From CAWBKV01 sp041946675 (lineage in GTDB: Archaea > Halobacteriota > Methanosarcinia > Methanotrichales > Methanotrichaceae), in NCBI GenBank assembly GCA_041946675.1, contig JBHGAU010000015.1, forward strand, positions 1 to 46,533: a stretch of 46,533 nt of DNA. The letters are read 5' to 3'. Both the position numbers and the translations under genes were made by a program. Numbering within the stretch: position 1 is the first letter of the stretch; every line of letters starts with the position of its first letter. This document shows positions 18,388-27,210 of the stretch, one piece after another. Below the pieces are notes generated by a model. The model worked only from the letters and a program-made list of their open reading frames with translations, made no database searches and was not told the origin of the DNA.

Positions 18388-19233
18388 ATGAGGACTACAC
18401 ACAGAATCTATATTGGCAATTCAAGACAGATGAAGGAGGTACCTGACCAATCTGTAAGCTGCGTTATAACTAGCCCCCCATATGTCACCACATTGATGAA
18501 GAAGGGACAAATGTTCGACTATGCAGCTTACGAAGGTATGATTCAGGATGTCTTCAAGGAAGTATGGCGCGTACTGATCCCCGATGGTCGCTTCTGCCTA
18601 AATGTTGCCGATATCCGCACCAAGTATTTTTATGAAAATGGTAATGGATTATATCGCGTTCCTATATCTGCAAATCTTCTAGTGCTTTGCCATAAAATTG
18701 GCTTCTTGCTCTTTGATACTTTTATTTGGGATAAAGGATTTAACCGAAACTTTGGCGGCCCTCTTCTAGGATCGTATCCTTATCCTGCTTCCATTTACAA
18801 TAATGTCTATTTTGAGTATATCTTTATTCTTAAAAAGCCTGGAAAGCGCAATAAATTAGATCCCGAGGTAAAAAAGGCTAGTGAGATTGATAAAGAGACC
18901 TGGAAACAATATGTTCAGAAAATTTGGCGAATTGAGTCCGAAACTGAATGGTTTAGGGGTCACGAAGCGGTTTTCCCTGAAGAGGTGCCCCGCAGGCTTA
19001 TTCGTATGTATTCCTTTGCAGGCGACATAGTTCTTGATCCCTTTGCAGGATCGGGAACGACTATAAAGGCGGCGATGAATCTTGGAAGGAATAGTATCGG
19101 CTATGAAATCAATGAAGATCTGCTTCCTGTTATCAAGCGCCGCTTGGATATAGGTCAATCGTTGCTTATTGAAAGAGAGGCACAGATTGATATCTCTTTT
19201 GCCGATTACAGAGTTCGTGAATCAATGGAGTAA
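18388..19233 (+). CDS. DNA methyltransferase, SPPY type (N4-cytosine class)
   Basis: Motif IV is TSPPYVT, the form typical of N4-cytosine methyltransferases, and it precedes motif I (LDPFAGSGTTIKAAMNLGRN), giving the beta-class order. The C-terminal YEINEDLLPVIKRRL follows motif I as usual. It would protect sites against the nuclease encoded next. The start at ATG 18388 (MRTTHRIYIGNS) has GGGGGA eight bases upstream and matches the family N-terminus; an ATG 18 nt earlier is less likely. The stop is four bases before the next gene start, so the pair is an operon. Confidence 0.85.
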   Translation: MRTTHRIYIGNSRQMKEVPDQSVSCVITSPPYVTTLMKKGQMFDYAAYEGMIQDVFKEVWRVLIPDGRFCLNVADIRTKYFYENGNGLYRVPISANLLVLCHKIGFLLFDTFIWDKGFNRNFGGPLLGSYPYPASIYNNVYFEYIFILKKPGKRNKLDPEVKKASEIDKETWKQYVQKIWRIESETEWFRGHEAVFPEEVPRRLIRMYSFAGDIVLDPFAGSGTTIKAAMNLGRNSIGYEINEDLLPVIKRRLDIGQSLLIEREAQIDISFADYRVRESME

Positions 19234-19236
19234 TCC

Positions 19237-20011
19237 ATGACTCAGCAAGTATCCTTAGAGGAACTCCTTAGACAACTAAAACGCATTCCTGCAGAATGGT
19301 TAGATGAAGATGGCCGAAAGGTGCTGGAATCTATTCCGCAGGTAATTGGCAGGATTGATAATCTCGTTCTCGATCAAAATCTCATCGGAACAATGCTGAT
19401 CGAAAATCAATATGCTTTAGATGTTTTTCGCCTATTCCTAGATGTATATCAGGATGTGCTGGCAAATGAGATGAGAGTTAGAGGCGTAAAGGGTGATTTC
19501 ACCAGCATTCGCAGCAAGTGCAAGAACGAAGTAGAACAGATTGCCCAGATACTTATAGAACTTGGGCTGATCGATGCCGTTGAATCACATAGATCCCATG
19601 AATGGACATTACAGGACATTTTATGGGATAGGTATGGGCATATGAGAGGCAGGGCAATGACCGCCCAGAAGCGTGGAGCCACATTAGAGGATGCCGTCGA
19701 AAGCATATTGATTGAACTTAGGGATGAAATGAATCTGACCTTTGATCGTGGCGGTAATTTTGTTAATAGATCGGGTGAGAGAGCAAAAGCAGATTTCTCT
19801 GTTCCATCGAGGGAGAATCCCAAAAGTCCCATTGAGGGAGAATCCCAAAATCATCATTGAAGCTAAGGGTTACGAGGCAACAGGCAGCAAACTCACCGAT
19901 GTTCTAGGAGATATTCTAAAGGTTCTAGAAGTTAAGGATGAAAGTACTCATTACTTCTTCGTGACCGATGGCATAGGATGGTATCGGCGTATTAGCGACC
20001 TGAAGATTTAA
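19237..20011 (+). pseudogene. Type II restriction endonuclease, frameshifted by a 25-bp duplication
   Basis: The first frame (19237-19860) begins with MTQQVSLEELLRQLKRIPAE, has GGAG before its ATG, and runs through a helical domain to AKADFSVPSRENPK before ending early. The sense continues in another frame (to 20011) with RENPKIIIEAKGYEATGSKL and a Phe/Tyr-rich C-terminus. Joined, the D...E-A-K arrangement is a PD-(D/E)xK nuclease site and the protein would be about 250 residues. The break is a direct 25-bp tandem duplication (19801-19850); removing one copy restores one frame exactly through the active site. As sequenced the enzyme should be inactive unless frameshifting occurs. Confidence 0.75.
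19801..19850 (+). repeat. 25-bp tandem duplication inside the endonuclease gene
   Basis: Copy 1 (19801-19825) and copy 2 (19826-19850) differ at two bases and each encode VP(S/L)RENPK. As 25 is not a multiple of three, the second copy shifts the frame between the active-site Asp and the E-x-K. Confidence 0.9.
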
Positions 20012-20060
20012 TAAATAAAACAGCCATGGTCTTGTATCAATCTTCCATAGAAAGGAACGC

Positions 20061-22025
20061 ATGAAAGAAAAACAAAGAACATTTACGCCCAAAGGGCGAT
20101 CATCAAGGACATTTGCACCAGGCAGCAGCAACATCTATTGGTGCCAGACATGCAATGCTCCGCTGCTCTCCGAGAAATGCTCCATATGCGGAGGATCAGG
20201 CAGGATCATTCAGCTATCGCCACCTGCCGATGTTCGCCTTTGCTCCGGCTCATGCAGAGAGCTGCTGAAGGATTTATTCGAACATGCTTTCGGCTATGCG
20301 GATTTCTTGGGCAGCCGCATAATTCTTCTCAATAAGATCGCCGGCATTGATCGCAGAGATCAGGTAATTTTGGATGGCCACCATATAGCTACTCTTTGGT
20401 TCGATATCACTTCTGGATCATACAGGTTAGACCTGGAGCTTCCAGGCGCAGCACTGCTTGCTTCAAAGGCAACAAAGAATGTTGTTATCTGCCGTGAGGC
20501 TCTCCTGAAGGGGCATATCAAAGGGAAATGGGTTGAGAAGGAGAATATCGATAGCAAGCCCGGTGAACTTATTGAGGGCGATTCCGTAATTTTGAAAATC
20601 GGAAAATATGTAGGAGTCGGAACCGTCAGAAGAAGAGGTGATGGCTCACTCTCTGTCAGGATAAAGGATATGACCCAGAGGGAGTTGCAGCTCAGTGACC
20701 GCATCCCGACGCTCGATGACATTGTAAGGGCAAATGAGGCACATCTCAGGAGGCTGGAAAAGGCAGCCGTTAAGGAGTTGAAGGATTATCTTTCCAGGAC
20801 TAGACAGCCTGTAAACATTTCGTTCAGCGGGGGAAAGGATAGTCTAGTGGCCCTCAATCTCGGCCTCAAAGTAAAGCCGAACGCCGAGATCATCTTCATC
20901 AATACCCAGCTGGAGTTCCCGGAGACGGTTGAGTATGTCCATGATTTCTGCTCGAATCGCAATTTGAAGCTTCATGAGATCAGGGAAGAAAAAAACAATT
21001 TTTTTGAGCAGATTAAAAGCTTTGGCCCACCTGCAAAGGACTTCAGATGGTGCTGCAAGACCAATAAGCTCGGTCCTCTGACAACGTTTATACAGCAGCA
21101 GTACCCGAAGGGCTGTGTAACTGTCGAAGGCCGGAGAATCTATGAGTCTTTCAGCCGCTCGAAGATAGGCGCAGTTGAGAAGAATCCATACGTTCCGAAC
21201 CAAACAACCCTTTGCCCCATCCGGAACTGGAAGGCGCTTGAGGTCATGCTGTACATCTACTGGAATAAACTGCCCTTGAATCCGCTTTATGAGAAGGATT
21301 ACGAGCGCATAGGCTGCTGGCTATGTCCTGCGTCTTTGCAGTCCGAGTTTGAGAATACTAAAAGGACTCATCCTCAGCTTTATGAAAAGTTGGATTCCTG
21401 CTTGCGGAGTTGGGCTGAAGATAACAGAATAGATATGAGATATATCGATTGGGGCTTCTGGCGCTGGAAAAGACACCCCCCGAAGATCGTGGAGATTGCG
21501 AAGGCTCACAACGTAAGCTTGAAAGGGAACGCAAAGGAGCTGAAGGAGATAAGGCTTGATTTTGTCGAGGGGCGGTCGCCCTGCGGCATTAAGCATTCAA
21601 TTGAGTGTAGCCTCTCAGTGCCTCAAAACTATCCTTTCGGAAGAGTGGCCAATGCTTTGAGCTGCCTTGGAAATGTAAAGTATTCCGAGGAATTGGGGAC
21701 AGCGATACTGGAAATAGGGGACTCCAGATCTACTGTGTTTGCAAACGGGCATATCCTTGTTGTAGCTCCGAAAGAGAAGGCAGATGCAATCCTGAAAAGC
21801 ATTATAGAAACGATACTTCGGGTCCAGACATGTACTCATTGCAAAATCTGCGAGAAAAAATGCAGGCGCGGAGCGATTTCAGTCAAGGATACAATAACAG
21901 TCAATGAAAAGAAGTGTGTCCGCTGCAGCAAATGCCTCCAGGGCTGCATTGCCGCTTCAGAGGGGTTGAAGATAATTCATGCGATTCGGCGGGAGAGAAG
22001 GGCTAGGGCCAGGACGGCAAAATAA
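20061..22025 (+). CDS. PUA / PAPS-reductase-like / ferredoxin fusion protein
   Basis: A 654-residue cytoplasmic protein in four parts. An N-terminal zinc-ribbon-like segment (WCQTCNAPLLSEKCSICGG) precedes a PUA-like domain (to about residue 220, GELIEGDSVILKIGKYVGVG). A PP-loop domain of the PAPS reductase family follows, with SFSGGKDSLVALNLGL (about residues 254-269), RWCCKTNKLGP and ERIGCWLCPASLQ. The C-terminus holds two 4Fe-4S clusters (CTHCKICEKKCRRGA; CVRCSKCLQGC). This architecture is common in methanogens and its substrate is not established; adenylation-dependent sulfur chemistry, perhaps on RNA given the PUA domain, is a reasonable guess. AAAGGA precedes the ATG. Confidence 0.85.
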   Translation: MKEKQRTFTPKGRSSRTFAPGSSNIYWCQTCNAPLLSEKCSICGGSGRIIQLSPPADVRLCSGSCRELLKDLFEHAFGYADFLGSRIILLNKIAGIDRRDQVILDGHHIATLWFDITSGSYRLDLELPGAALLASKATKNVVICREALLKGHIKGKWVEKENIDSKPGELIEGDSVILKIGKYVGVGTVRRRGDGSLSVRIKDMTQRELQLSDRIPTLDDIVRANEAHLRRLEKAAVKELKDYLSRTRQPVNISFSGGKDSLVALNLGLKVKPNAEIIFINTQLEFPETVEYVHDFCSNRNLKLHEIREEKNNFFEQIKSFGPPAKDFRWCCKTNKLGPLTTFIQQQYPKGCVTVEGRRIYESFSRSKIGAVEKNPYVPNQTTLCPIRNWKALEVMLYIYWNKLPLNPLYEKDYERIGCWLCPASLQSEFENTKRTHPQLYEKLDSCLRSWAEDNRIDMRYIDWGFWRWKRHPPKIVEIAKAHNVSLKGNAKELKEIRLDFVEGRSPCGIKHSIECSLSVPQNYPFGRVANALSCLGNVKYSEELGTAILEIGDSRSTVFANGHILVVAPKEKADAILKSIIETILRVQTCTHCKICEKKCRRGAISVKDTITVNEKKCVRCSKCLQGCIAASEGLKIIHAIRRERRARARTAK

Positions 22026-22093
22026 TCAAGATATAAAATCATTGATTTTTGAGAACGATATCAAAATATAATTAGCTCAATGCAAATTTAAGA

Positions 22094-22237
22094 CTAATTG
22101 ATGATTATCTCACGCTCAACAGGATCACAGAAATAGGGACACTCATAGCCTTGAATAACGCGGCACTCCATTGTCTTTTCCACGCCCAGCGGGCATTGAC
22201 CCTGGCAGAAGCCGCAGTAAATTGCCTTATTGCTCAT
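22094..22237 (-). CDS. Six-cysteine microprotein (47 aa)
   Basis: A 47-residue frame on the minus strand starts at ATG 22237. Cysteines fall at 8, 11, 15, 25, 33 and 37 in the pattern CGFCQGQC...C...CPYFC, which suits zinc or iron-sulfur binding. The C-terminus is acidic then hydrophobic (DPVEREIIIN). A weak AGAGAG site lies upstream. It converges on the PUA/PAPS/ferredoxin gene. I do not recognise the family. Confidence 0.5.
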   Translation of the reverse strand: MSNKAIYCGFCQGQCPLGVEKTMECRVIQGYECPYFCDPVEREIIIN

Positions 22238-22613
22238 AATGACTCTCTTATGCTTTTAAGTGATCTATCCGATCCTAACGGATTACTCTTTTATAATCCT
22301 TTCGCTAACGAATTGACAGTCGAAATTGCTGGAGGCCATTAACCGGGCTTATTTTATATTACATTATAAATTTTTAAATTAAGCATATAATTAGCGCCTT
22401 TTCGGATATCACCCACCTGATAGAGCAATTAAGGGTTTTTATAAAGCGAATATCCATTTTCCGCCGAAAGGCAACGCATGAGGTAATCCGTGCGCTTATA
22501 CATAAATCCATCTAAGAGATATCTATTATGGGATTTTTGATATACTAGCTTATGCATCATTTAGTCCGGAAGCTAATGTATTGGATGCTTCCTGATATAT
22601 TGGTGGGAGATAT
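22238..22613. other. Intergenic stretch with divergent promoters
   Basis: About 375 bp with no gene. AT-rich blocks at 22351-22385 and 22500-22520 are likely promoter material for the leftward microprotein and the rightward polymerase. GGTGGGAG at 22602-22609 is the ribosome site that fixes the polymerase start. Confidence 0.45.
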
Positions 22614-24515
22614 TTGGTTGATTCCGATGCCGGATCAATAGTAATGATCGAATCTTTGCAAGCATGGGTTCAGATCTTTGATGAGATCAGGAAATATCAT
22701 ATTTGCGGCCTGGATATGGAAACTACAGGCTTGGATCCCCTGGTATCAAAGGTCCGGCTGGTTCAGCTGGCGCTTCCTGATAACAGGATTTACATAGCTG
22801 ATATTTTTACCTTAGGAGATAACTTACTGTTCGATCTGGCAGCGCTTATGGAAGACGGCCAGGTGAATAAGGTCATTCATAATGCAAAAGGCAAGCTCTC
22901 CTTTATCCGGGCGTCTCAGAGACGAAGGCTGAAGTTTCGAAATATATTTGATACAATGCTCGCTTCCCAGATATGCTGGGCAGGCTTTTACAATCTGGTG
23001 CCCTCAAAATCATCCAAGAATCCCTGGAAGAAAAGGATTCCCGACCATAGCCTAGAAGCTCTGGCGGAAAGGCATCTTGATATTATTCTGGATAAAAGTC
23101 TACAAGCCTATGATTGGTGCGCAAAAGACCTTTCTCTCGAGCAGATAGCCTGTTCAGTAAAGAAGGCCGAGGTACTTTTGCCCCTTCATGCTATTCTTCA
23201 GGAGCTTATTCTTAAAAACGATCTTGAAAAGGTTGCAGAGCTTGAGTTCATGACTATTTCGCCAGTCGCGGAGATGGAGCTTTCGGGAATAAGCCTGGAT
23301 GCCGATGCTGCAAGATCGCTGATTTGGGAGATGCAGTCGCGGCTGGTGAAGGCAGTCCTGGATCTTCAGGCAGAGGCGAAATCGAACGGCTATGTCCCAA
23401 TCCCTCGTGAAGGCAAGAACCAGAGCCAATACATCGATCCGGATAATCAGGAAGAAATCAAGAGATATCTCCGAAGCCAGGGTTTCGATCTAACTTCAAT
23501 AAAGTCGGAGGTTCTCAAGGAGCTGGCGGCCCAGGGGAATATCTTTGCAGACAGGCTGATCAGCTACAAGCAGCTATACTACCAGCTGGCTTTTCTGAAT
23601 AACTGGCTGAAACAGATCCACCCGGTTGATGGCCGGATTCATCCCAAATATTTCCAGCTCCAATCATCGACGGGCAGGCTCAGCTCCCGAAAGCCAAATG
23701 CGCAGCAGATGCCGAGGAGAGGAGAAGATAGCTTGGCCATAAGGAGGCTTTTCAAAGCTCCTCCTGGAAAAAGATTGGTCAAGGCCGATTTCTCGGCTAT
23801 AGAGCTGAGAGTAATGGCTTACTTATCTAGGGATGAGTCAATGCTCAGAGCCTTCCAGGAAGGCCGGGACCTGCATAAGCTGACTGCCTCCAAGGTATCC
23901 GGCCAGCCTTTGGACCAGATAACGAGGGATCAGAGGCAGGCTGCAAAGTGCATAAACTTCCTGCTGATTTATGGAGGATCTGCAGAAACGCTTCAGCAGT
24001 GTGCCCTCTGCGATTATGGAGTTGTTATGTCGCTTGATGAGGCATATGAGGCTCATGTGCGATATTTTGAGAGCTATCCAGGTGTCAGAGAATGGCAGAT
24101 GAAGCAGATAATGGAGATGAGCTGTACGCATAAGCACTACTTCCATAACTGCATCCAGGGAATGTTTTACCTGCCGCTTACATGCACTTTCACTGCCATA
24201 GGACGAAGGAGAGTCTGGCCGAGGTTCGGAGCCGGGATAAAGGCAACGAAGTTCCAGCTGTTTAATACACCCTGCCAGGGAACTGCTGCAGATCTTATAA
24301 AGATGGTGATGTGTGAGCTTTATGATGGCTTACAGTCGGAGGATATCAAGATCATAGGCTCAATTCACGATGAGCTTATACTGGAGGTGCCGGAGGATCA
24401 GGCAGAGGAGTATGCGAATATGTTATGCGAGACAATGAACAGGATAGGCTCTGAGCTGCTGTATCCGGTTCCGGTTACATCGGAATCGGAGATTCTAAAT
24501 TCATGGGGAGATTAG
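22614..24515 (+). CDS. Family A DNA polymerase (PolA-like) with degenerate exonuclease
   Basis: A 633-residue polymerase: a DnaQ-like 3'-5' exonuclease domain (about residues 1-195) followed by a family A polymerase domain. The polymerase site is intact: motif A VKADFSAIELRVMAYLSRD, motif B RQAAKCINFLLIYG, motif C GSIHDELILEVP. The exonuclease keeps Exo I (GLDMETTGLDP) and an Exo III-like CAKD, but Exo II reads HNAKGKLSFI where relatives have HNxxFD, so one metal-binding Asp is gone and proofreading is probably weak or lost. There is no 5'-nuclease domain. The TTG start follows GGTGGGAG. Archaeal replication uses families B and D, so this is probably an acquired virus- or plasmid-type polymerase. 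Confidence 0.9.
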   Translation: MVDSDAGSIVMIESLQAWVQIFDEIRKYHICGLDMETTGLDPLVSKVRLVQLALPDNRIYIADIFTLGDNLLFDLAALMEDGQVNKVIHNAKGKLSFIRASQRRRLKFRNIFDTMLASQICWAGFYNLVPSKSSKNPWKKRIPDHSLEALAERHLDIILDKSLQAYDWCAKDLSLEQIACSVKKAEVLLPLHAILQELILKNDLEKVAELEFMTISPVAEMELSGISLDADAARSLIWEMQSRLVKAVLDLQAEAKSNGYVPIPREGKNQSQYIDPDNQEEIKRYLRSQGFDLTSIKSEVLKELAAQGNIFADRLISYKQLYYQLAFLNNWLKQIHPVDGRIHPKYFQLQSSTGRLSSRKPNAQQMPRRGEDSLAIRRLFKAPPGKRLVKADFSAIELRVMAYLSRDESMLRAFQEGRDLHKLTASKVSGQPLDQITRDQRQAAKCINFLLIYGGSAETLQQCALCDYGVVMSLDEAYEAHVRYFESYPGVREWQMKQIMEMSCTHKHYFHNCIQGMFYLPLTCTFTAIGRRRVWPRFGAGIKATKFQLFNTPCQGTAADLIKMVMCELYDGLQSEDIKIIGSIHDELILEVPEDQAEEYANMLCETMNRIGSELLYPVPVTSESEILNSWGD

Positions 24516-24735
24516 AATAAATCAAAATCAATCTTGGCTTACCGTTCTTCAAGCGCTTCTTGGAGTCCCAACATTTGTTATAGCCCTGGCTATCTGGTTC
24601 GGTGAAATCAGGAAAGACTGGGAGAACGATCTGCCTAAATTATTAAGTGTATTCTTCTTTCATAAGGGAAAGCCAGTGGTTGCTTGTCGCTACGTCTGGC
24701 TTGTTGGACCTGATGAATTGCGCACTTGGGGATAG
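24511..24735 (+). pseudogene. 5' half of a membrane-protein gene ending at an in-frame TAG
   Basis: Directly after the polymerase, a frame with no ATG, GTG or TTG start (ATT 24511 or ATA 24517 follow GGGGAG) encodes a membrane helix (LLGVPTFVIALAIWFGEI), then a basic-acidic stretch and VACRYVWLVGPDELRTWG before TAG at 24733-24735. The same frame continues two codons later with the next listed gene, so the two probably make one protein. Confidence 0.5.
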
Positions 24736-24738
24736 CAA

Positions 24739-25032
24739 GTGGCCAAGCAAGCCGCAGGAAACCAGATCCTCGATTTCAGTCCGGACGTAGAAGCACTGAA
24801 ACCTGCAAAGGTTGTCGGCCCTAAGGGGAATATTTGTATGCACTATGCAGTATGTTTTAGACTTACCGGTCTGAACTCTTTTCTGAAAGAGCATCCGGGC
24901 ATGTGCTATTATCAGAATTTTGCAGCGGCTGATGCGAATGTATATCCAATTTCCTCGGACCAGATTGAAAAACTGCAAGTAGTTAGAGACTGGCAAAAAC
25001 TGCTCGATGTTGATTCAGCAGACAAAGCTTAA
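24739..25032 (+). CDS. Unknown protein, probably the 3' half of a TAG-split gene
   Basis: The 97-residue frame starts at GTG 24739, only one codon after the TAG that ends the preceding stretch and in the same frame. It begins MAKQAAGNQILDFSPDVEAL and contains NICMHYAVCFRLTGLNSFLK and ISSDQIEKLQVVRDWQKLL. There is no ribosome site before the GTG. The most economical view is a single protein of about 170 residues with an N-terminal membrane helix, interrupted by an amber codon. I do not recognise a family. It ends about 115 bp before the leader-distal end of the CRISPR array. Confidence 0.5.
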   Translation: MAKQAAGNQILDFSPDVEALKPAKVVGPKGNICMHYAVCFRLTGLNSFLKEHPGMCYYQNFAAADANVYPISSDQIEKLQVVRDWQKLLDVDSADKA

Positions 25033-25147
25033 CTGGAGGATGTATTTTCTTGGCAGCTCAAAAGTCTATAGCGTCAGAGATCGTCTAGGCCTCAAACCAA
25101 TCTCAAACTCCTAAATCGTCTCGAACTGATTAGTGCTTGAGATTAGG

Positions 25148-26701
25148 GTTTCAATGGAGCCACTTCTTTTCAGAAATGGAAATAAGGAATTCGATATTGG
25201 GAATTGCTCGCCATATTGCAGGTTTCAATGGAGCCACTTCTTTTCAGAAATGGAAATCTGAAGTCATCCAGTCAGATACATTGGGCACAAAGAAGGTTTC
25301 AATGGAGCCACTTCTTTTCAGAAATGGAAATACGACGGCAGTCTTCACTACACTAGGGGAAATGGTATTACGGGTTTCAATGGAGCCACTTCTTTTCAGA
25401 AATGGAAATGATCAGGGCGCTACTCTAGTGTTCATGGATACGTCTACATGGGTTTCAATGGAGCCACTTCTTTTCAGAAATGGAAATAAGCCGTAATATA
25501 TATTTTGGTGTTTGTGCTGTTTAGAATGGCGTTTCAATGGAGCCACTTCTTTTCAGAAATGGAAATTGGCAACCATTTGGGAGCAAAGCGCCCGATACTA
25601 GCGTGTTTCAATGGAGCCACTTCTTTTCAGAAATGGAAATTGGAGAGAATGCCTATGCTAAGATGACCAATGCAGAGTTTGGTTTCAATGGAGCCACTTC
25701 TTTTCAGAAATGGAAATTTAGATGCTTTATGCCTGCATGTCTGCTGATCCGAAGACCGCGTTTCAATGGAGCCACTTCTTTTCAGAAATGGAAATTAGGG
25801 CATTTGGTATGCTTTGGCATGGGTTGGAATTAACGTTTCAATGGAGCCACTTCTTTTCAGAAATGGAAATATAATCATATCTAGCAACCACTTTACATCC
25901 CAGTGTCTGCGTTTCAATGGAGCCACTTCTTTTCAGAAATGGAAATATCGGCAATAACGCAAATTGCGAATGATGCGTGTCATACGGGTTTCAATGGAGC
26001 CACTTCTTTTCAGAAATGGAAATCATCGTATGCGCCGGGATTTTTACGGGCATTGGGGTGTATGTGTTTCAATGGAGCCACTTCTTTTCAGAAATGGAAA
26101 TTGGAGTGAATGAGAATTGGAGCATATGAGATCAGCGGGTTTCAATGGAGCCACTTCTTTTCAGAAATGGAAATTGTACAATGAGATACACAACCGTGTT
26201 CGGACTAGCTGTGTTTCAATGGAGCCACTTCTTTTCAGAAATGGAAATTTCAATTCCTATTGGCTGTTATTCATCTCTTTCGCTGAGATGGTTTCAATGG
26301 AGCCACTTCTTTTCAGAAATGGAAATACACTTGATATTTGTTTGCAGTCCATAAGACTATATGGGCATGTTTCAATGGAGCCACTTCTTTTCAGAAATGG
26401 AAATTCGGGGTTCTCTTCCCCGGGCTCTGCTCGTAAGAGGAGTTTCAATGGAGCCACTTCTTTTCAGAAATGGAAATGATATTGATGAGACATGAAGTTC
26501 GGATGCCCCTTAAGGTGTTTCAATGGAGCCACTTCTTTTCAGAAATGGAAATGTTACCGCGACACAATACGACGCCCTGGTGGAGCTATTGGGTTTCAAT
26601 GGAGCCACTTCTTTTCAGAAATGGAAATGACATCTATAATCATTACCCTACCTCCTACACAGACGGTTTCAATGGAGCCACTTCTTTTCAGAAATGGAAA
26701 T
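25148..26701 (-). CRISPR. CRISPR block A: 21 repeats, 20 spacers
   Basis: Twenty-one identical 36-bp repeats beginning GTTTCAATGGAGCCAC and ending AGAAATGGAAAT on the plus strand, with spacers of 37-43 bp. On the minus strand the repeat ends in ATTGAAAC, the usual 8-nt crRNA tag of archaeal type III and many type I arrays, so transcription is leftward and this block is leader-distal. Inside the repeat TTCT and AGAA (flanked by CCAC and ATGG) form a short hairpin with a TTTC loop. No terminal repeat is degenerate. Confidence 0.98.
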
Positions 26702-26795
26702 CTGATTAAGCGTAATGATAAGTGCCAAGCTTACAGCTGGAGGGTAAGCTAGAGATAAATTAAACTGAATAAGCTACAAATTGGGAAAAAGAATT

Positions 26796-26941
26796 TTATG
26801 CTTTGGCTTTCTCAGCAGCTTCTTGCTTTTCTCTCGCTTTTATTCTATCGAGAGAGCCAAAAGCGTTAGGGAAGTATTCCGCCATGCGGTTATAATCGGG
26901 CGGTGCTTTCGTCTTTGGCTTATATGACAGGCTGACTATAA
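26796..26941 (-). CDS. Small charged protein in the array insert (partial or complete)
   Basis: Downstream of the transferase fragment a frame reads SLSYKPKTKAPPDYNR then MAEYFPNAFGSLDRIKAREK and ends EAAEKAKA. The frame opens inside the stop of the fragment; the first ATG is at 26885 (29 residues). No family recognised. It looks like a small virus gene. Confidence 0.3.
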
Positions 26942-27210
26942 TACCACTTCCCAAATCAATCTCATTGCGTTACCATCTTTACGCGCTTCAATTACTTTAA
27001 AGTTTGCCCTTCTGTTAATTAAAACTTCGAGATCCTGTTTAGACTGCGAATAATTCTCAATCGCAGCGGCTTTCGTTCCTTTTGGTGCTAAAATCTCGAC
27101 GATCGCTATCTCGTCATCATCCGATGCCTTGTCAGACGCATATCGATAAGCTACATCCCGGGCATAAGTCGAAGACGTGAATCCTTCTAGCGGGATAATC
27201 TTGCCGGGAG
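26936..27210 (-). pseudogene. ADP-ribosyltransferase C-terminal fragment in the CRISPR array
   Basis: About 90 residues read directly out of the repeat: GFTSSTYARDVAYRYA (resembling the STS strand of the fold), IVEILAPKGTKAAAIE, and SKQDLEVLINRRANFKVIEA with the final Glu region and terminal strand. The N-terminal part with the first catalytic Arg is missing, so this is a fragment. Such domains are common in head-morphogenesis and MuF proteins of tailed viruses. Any start codon in the frame lies in the CRISPR repeat (MAPLK), which is an artefact. Confidence 0.6.

Larger units (their letters stand above)
26702..27210 (-). other. 509-bp virus-like insert occupying one spacer position
   Basis: The insert lies between two perfect repeats (26666-26701 and 27211-27246), exactly where one spacer of 35-46 bp should be. 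It holds the 3' part of an ADP-ribosyltransferase gene and one small downstream gene, both leftward and tightly packed as in a virus genome. It has no repeat-like sequence inside. It may be an over-long captured fragment or the result of recombination. Confidence 0.8.

Noticed and set aside
22151..22342. 63-residue plus-strand frame
   Set aside because: Antisense to the six-cysteine microprotein, with a less plausible composition.
24733..24735. TAG as a pyrrolysine codon
   Set aside because: No pyl genes seen in the window and the upstream half also lacks a start codon, so decay is simpler; kept only as a finding to check.
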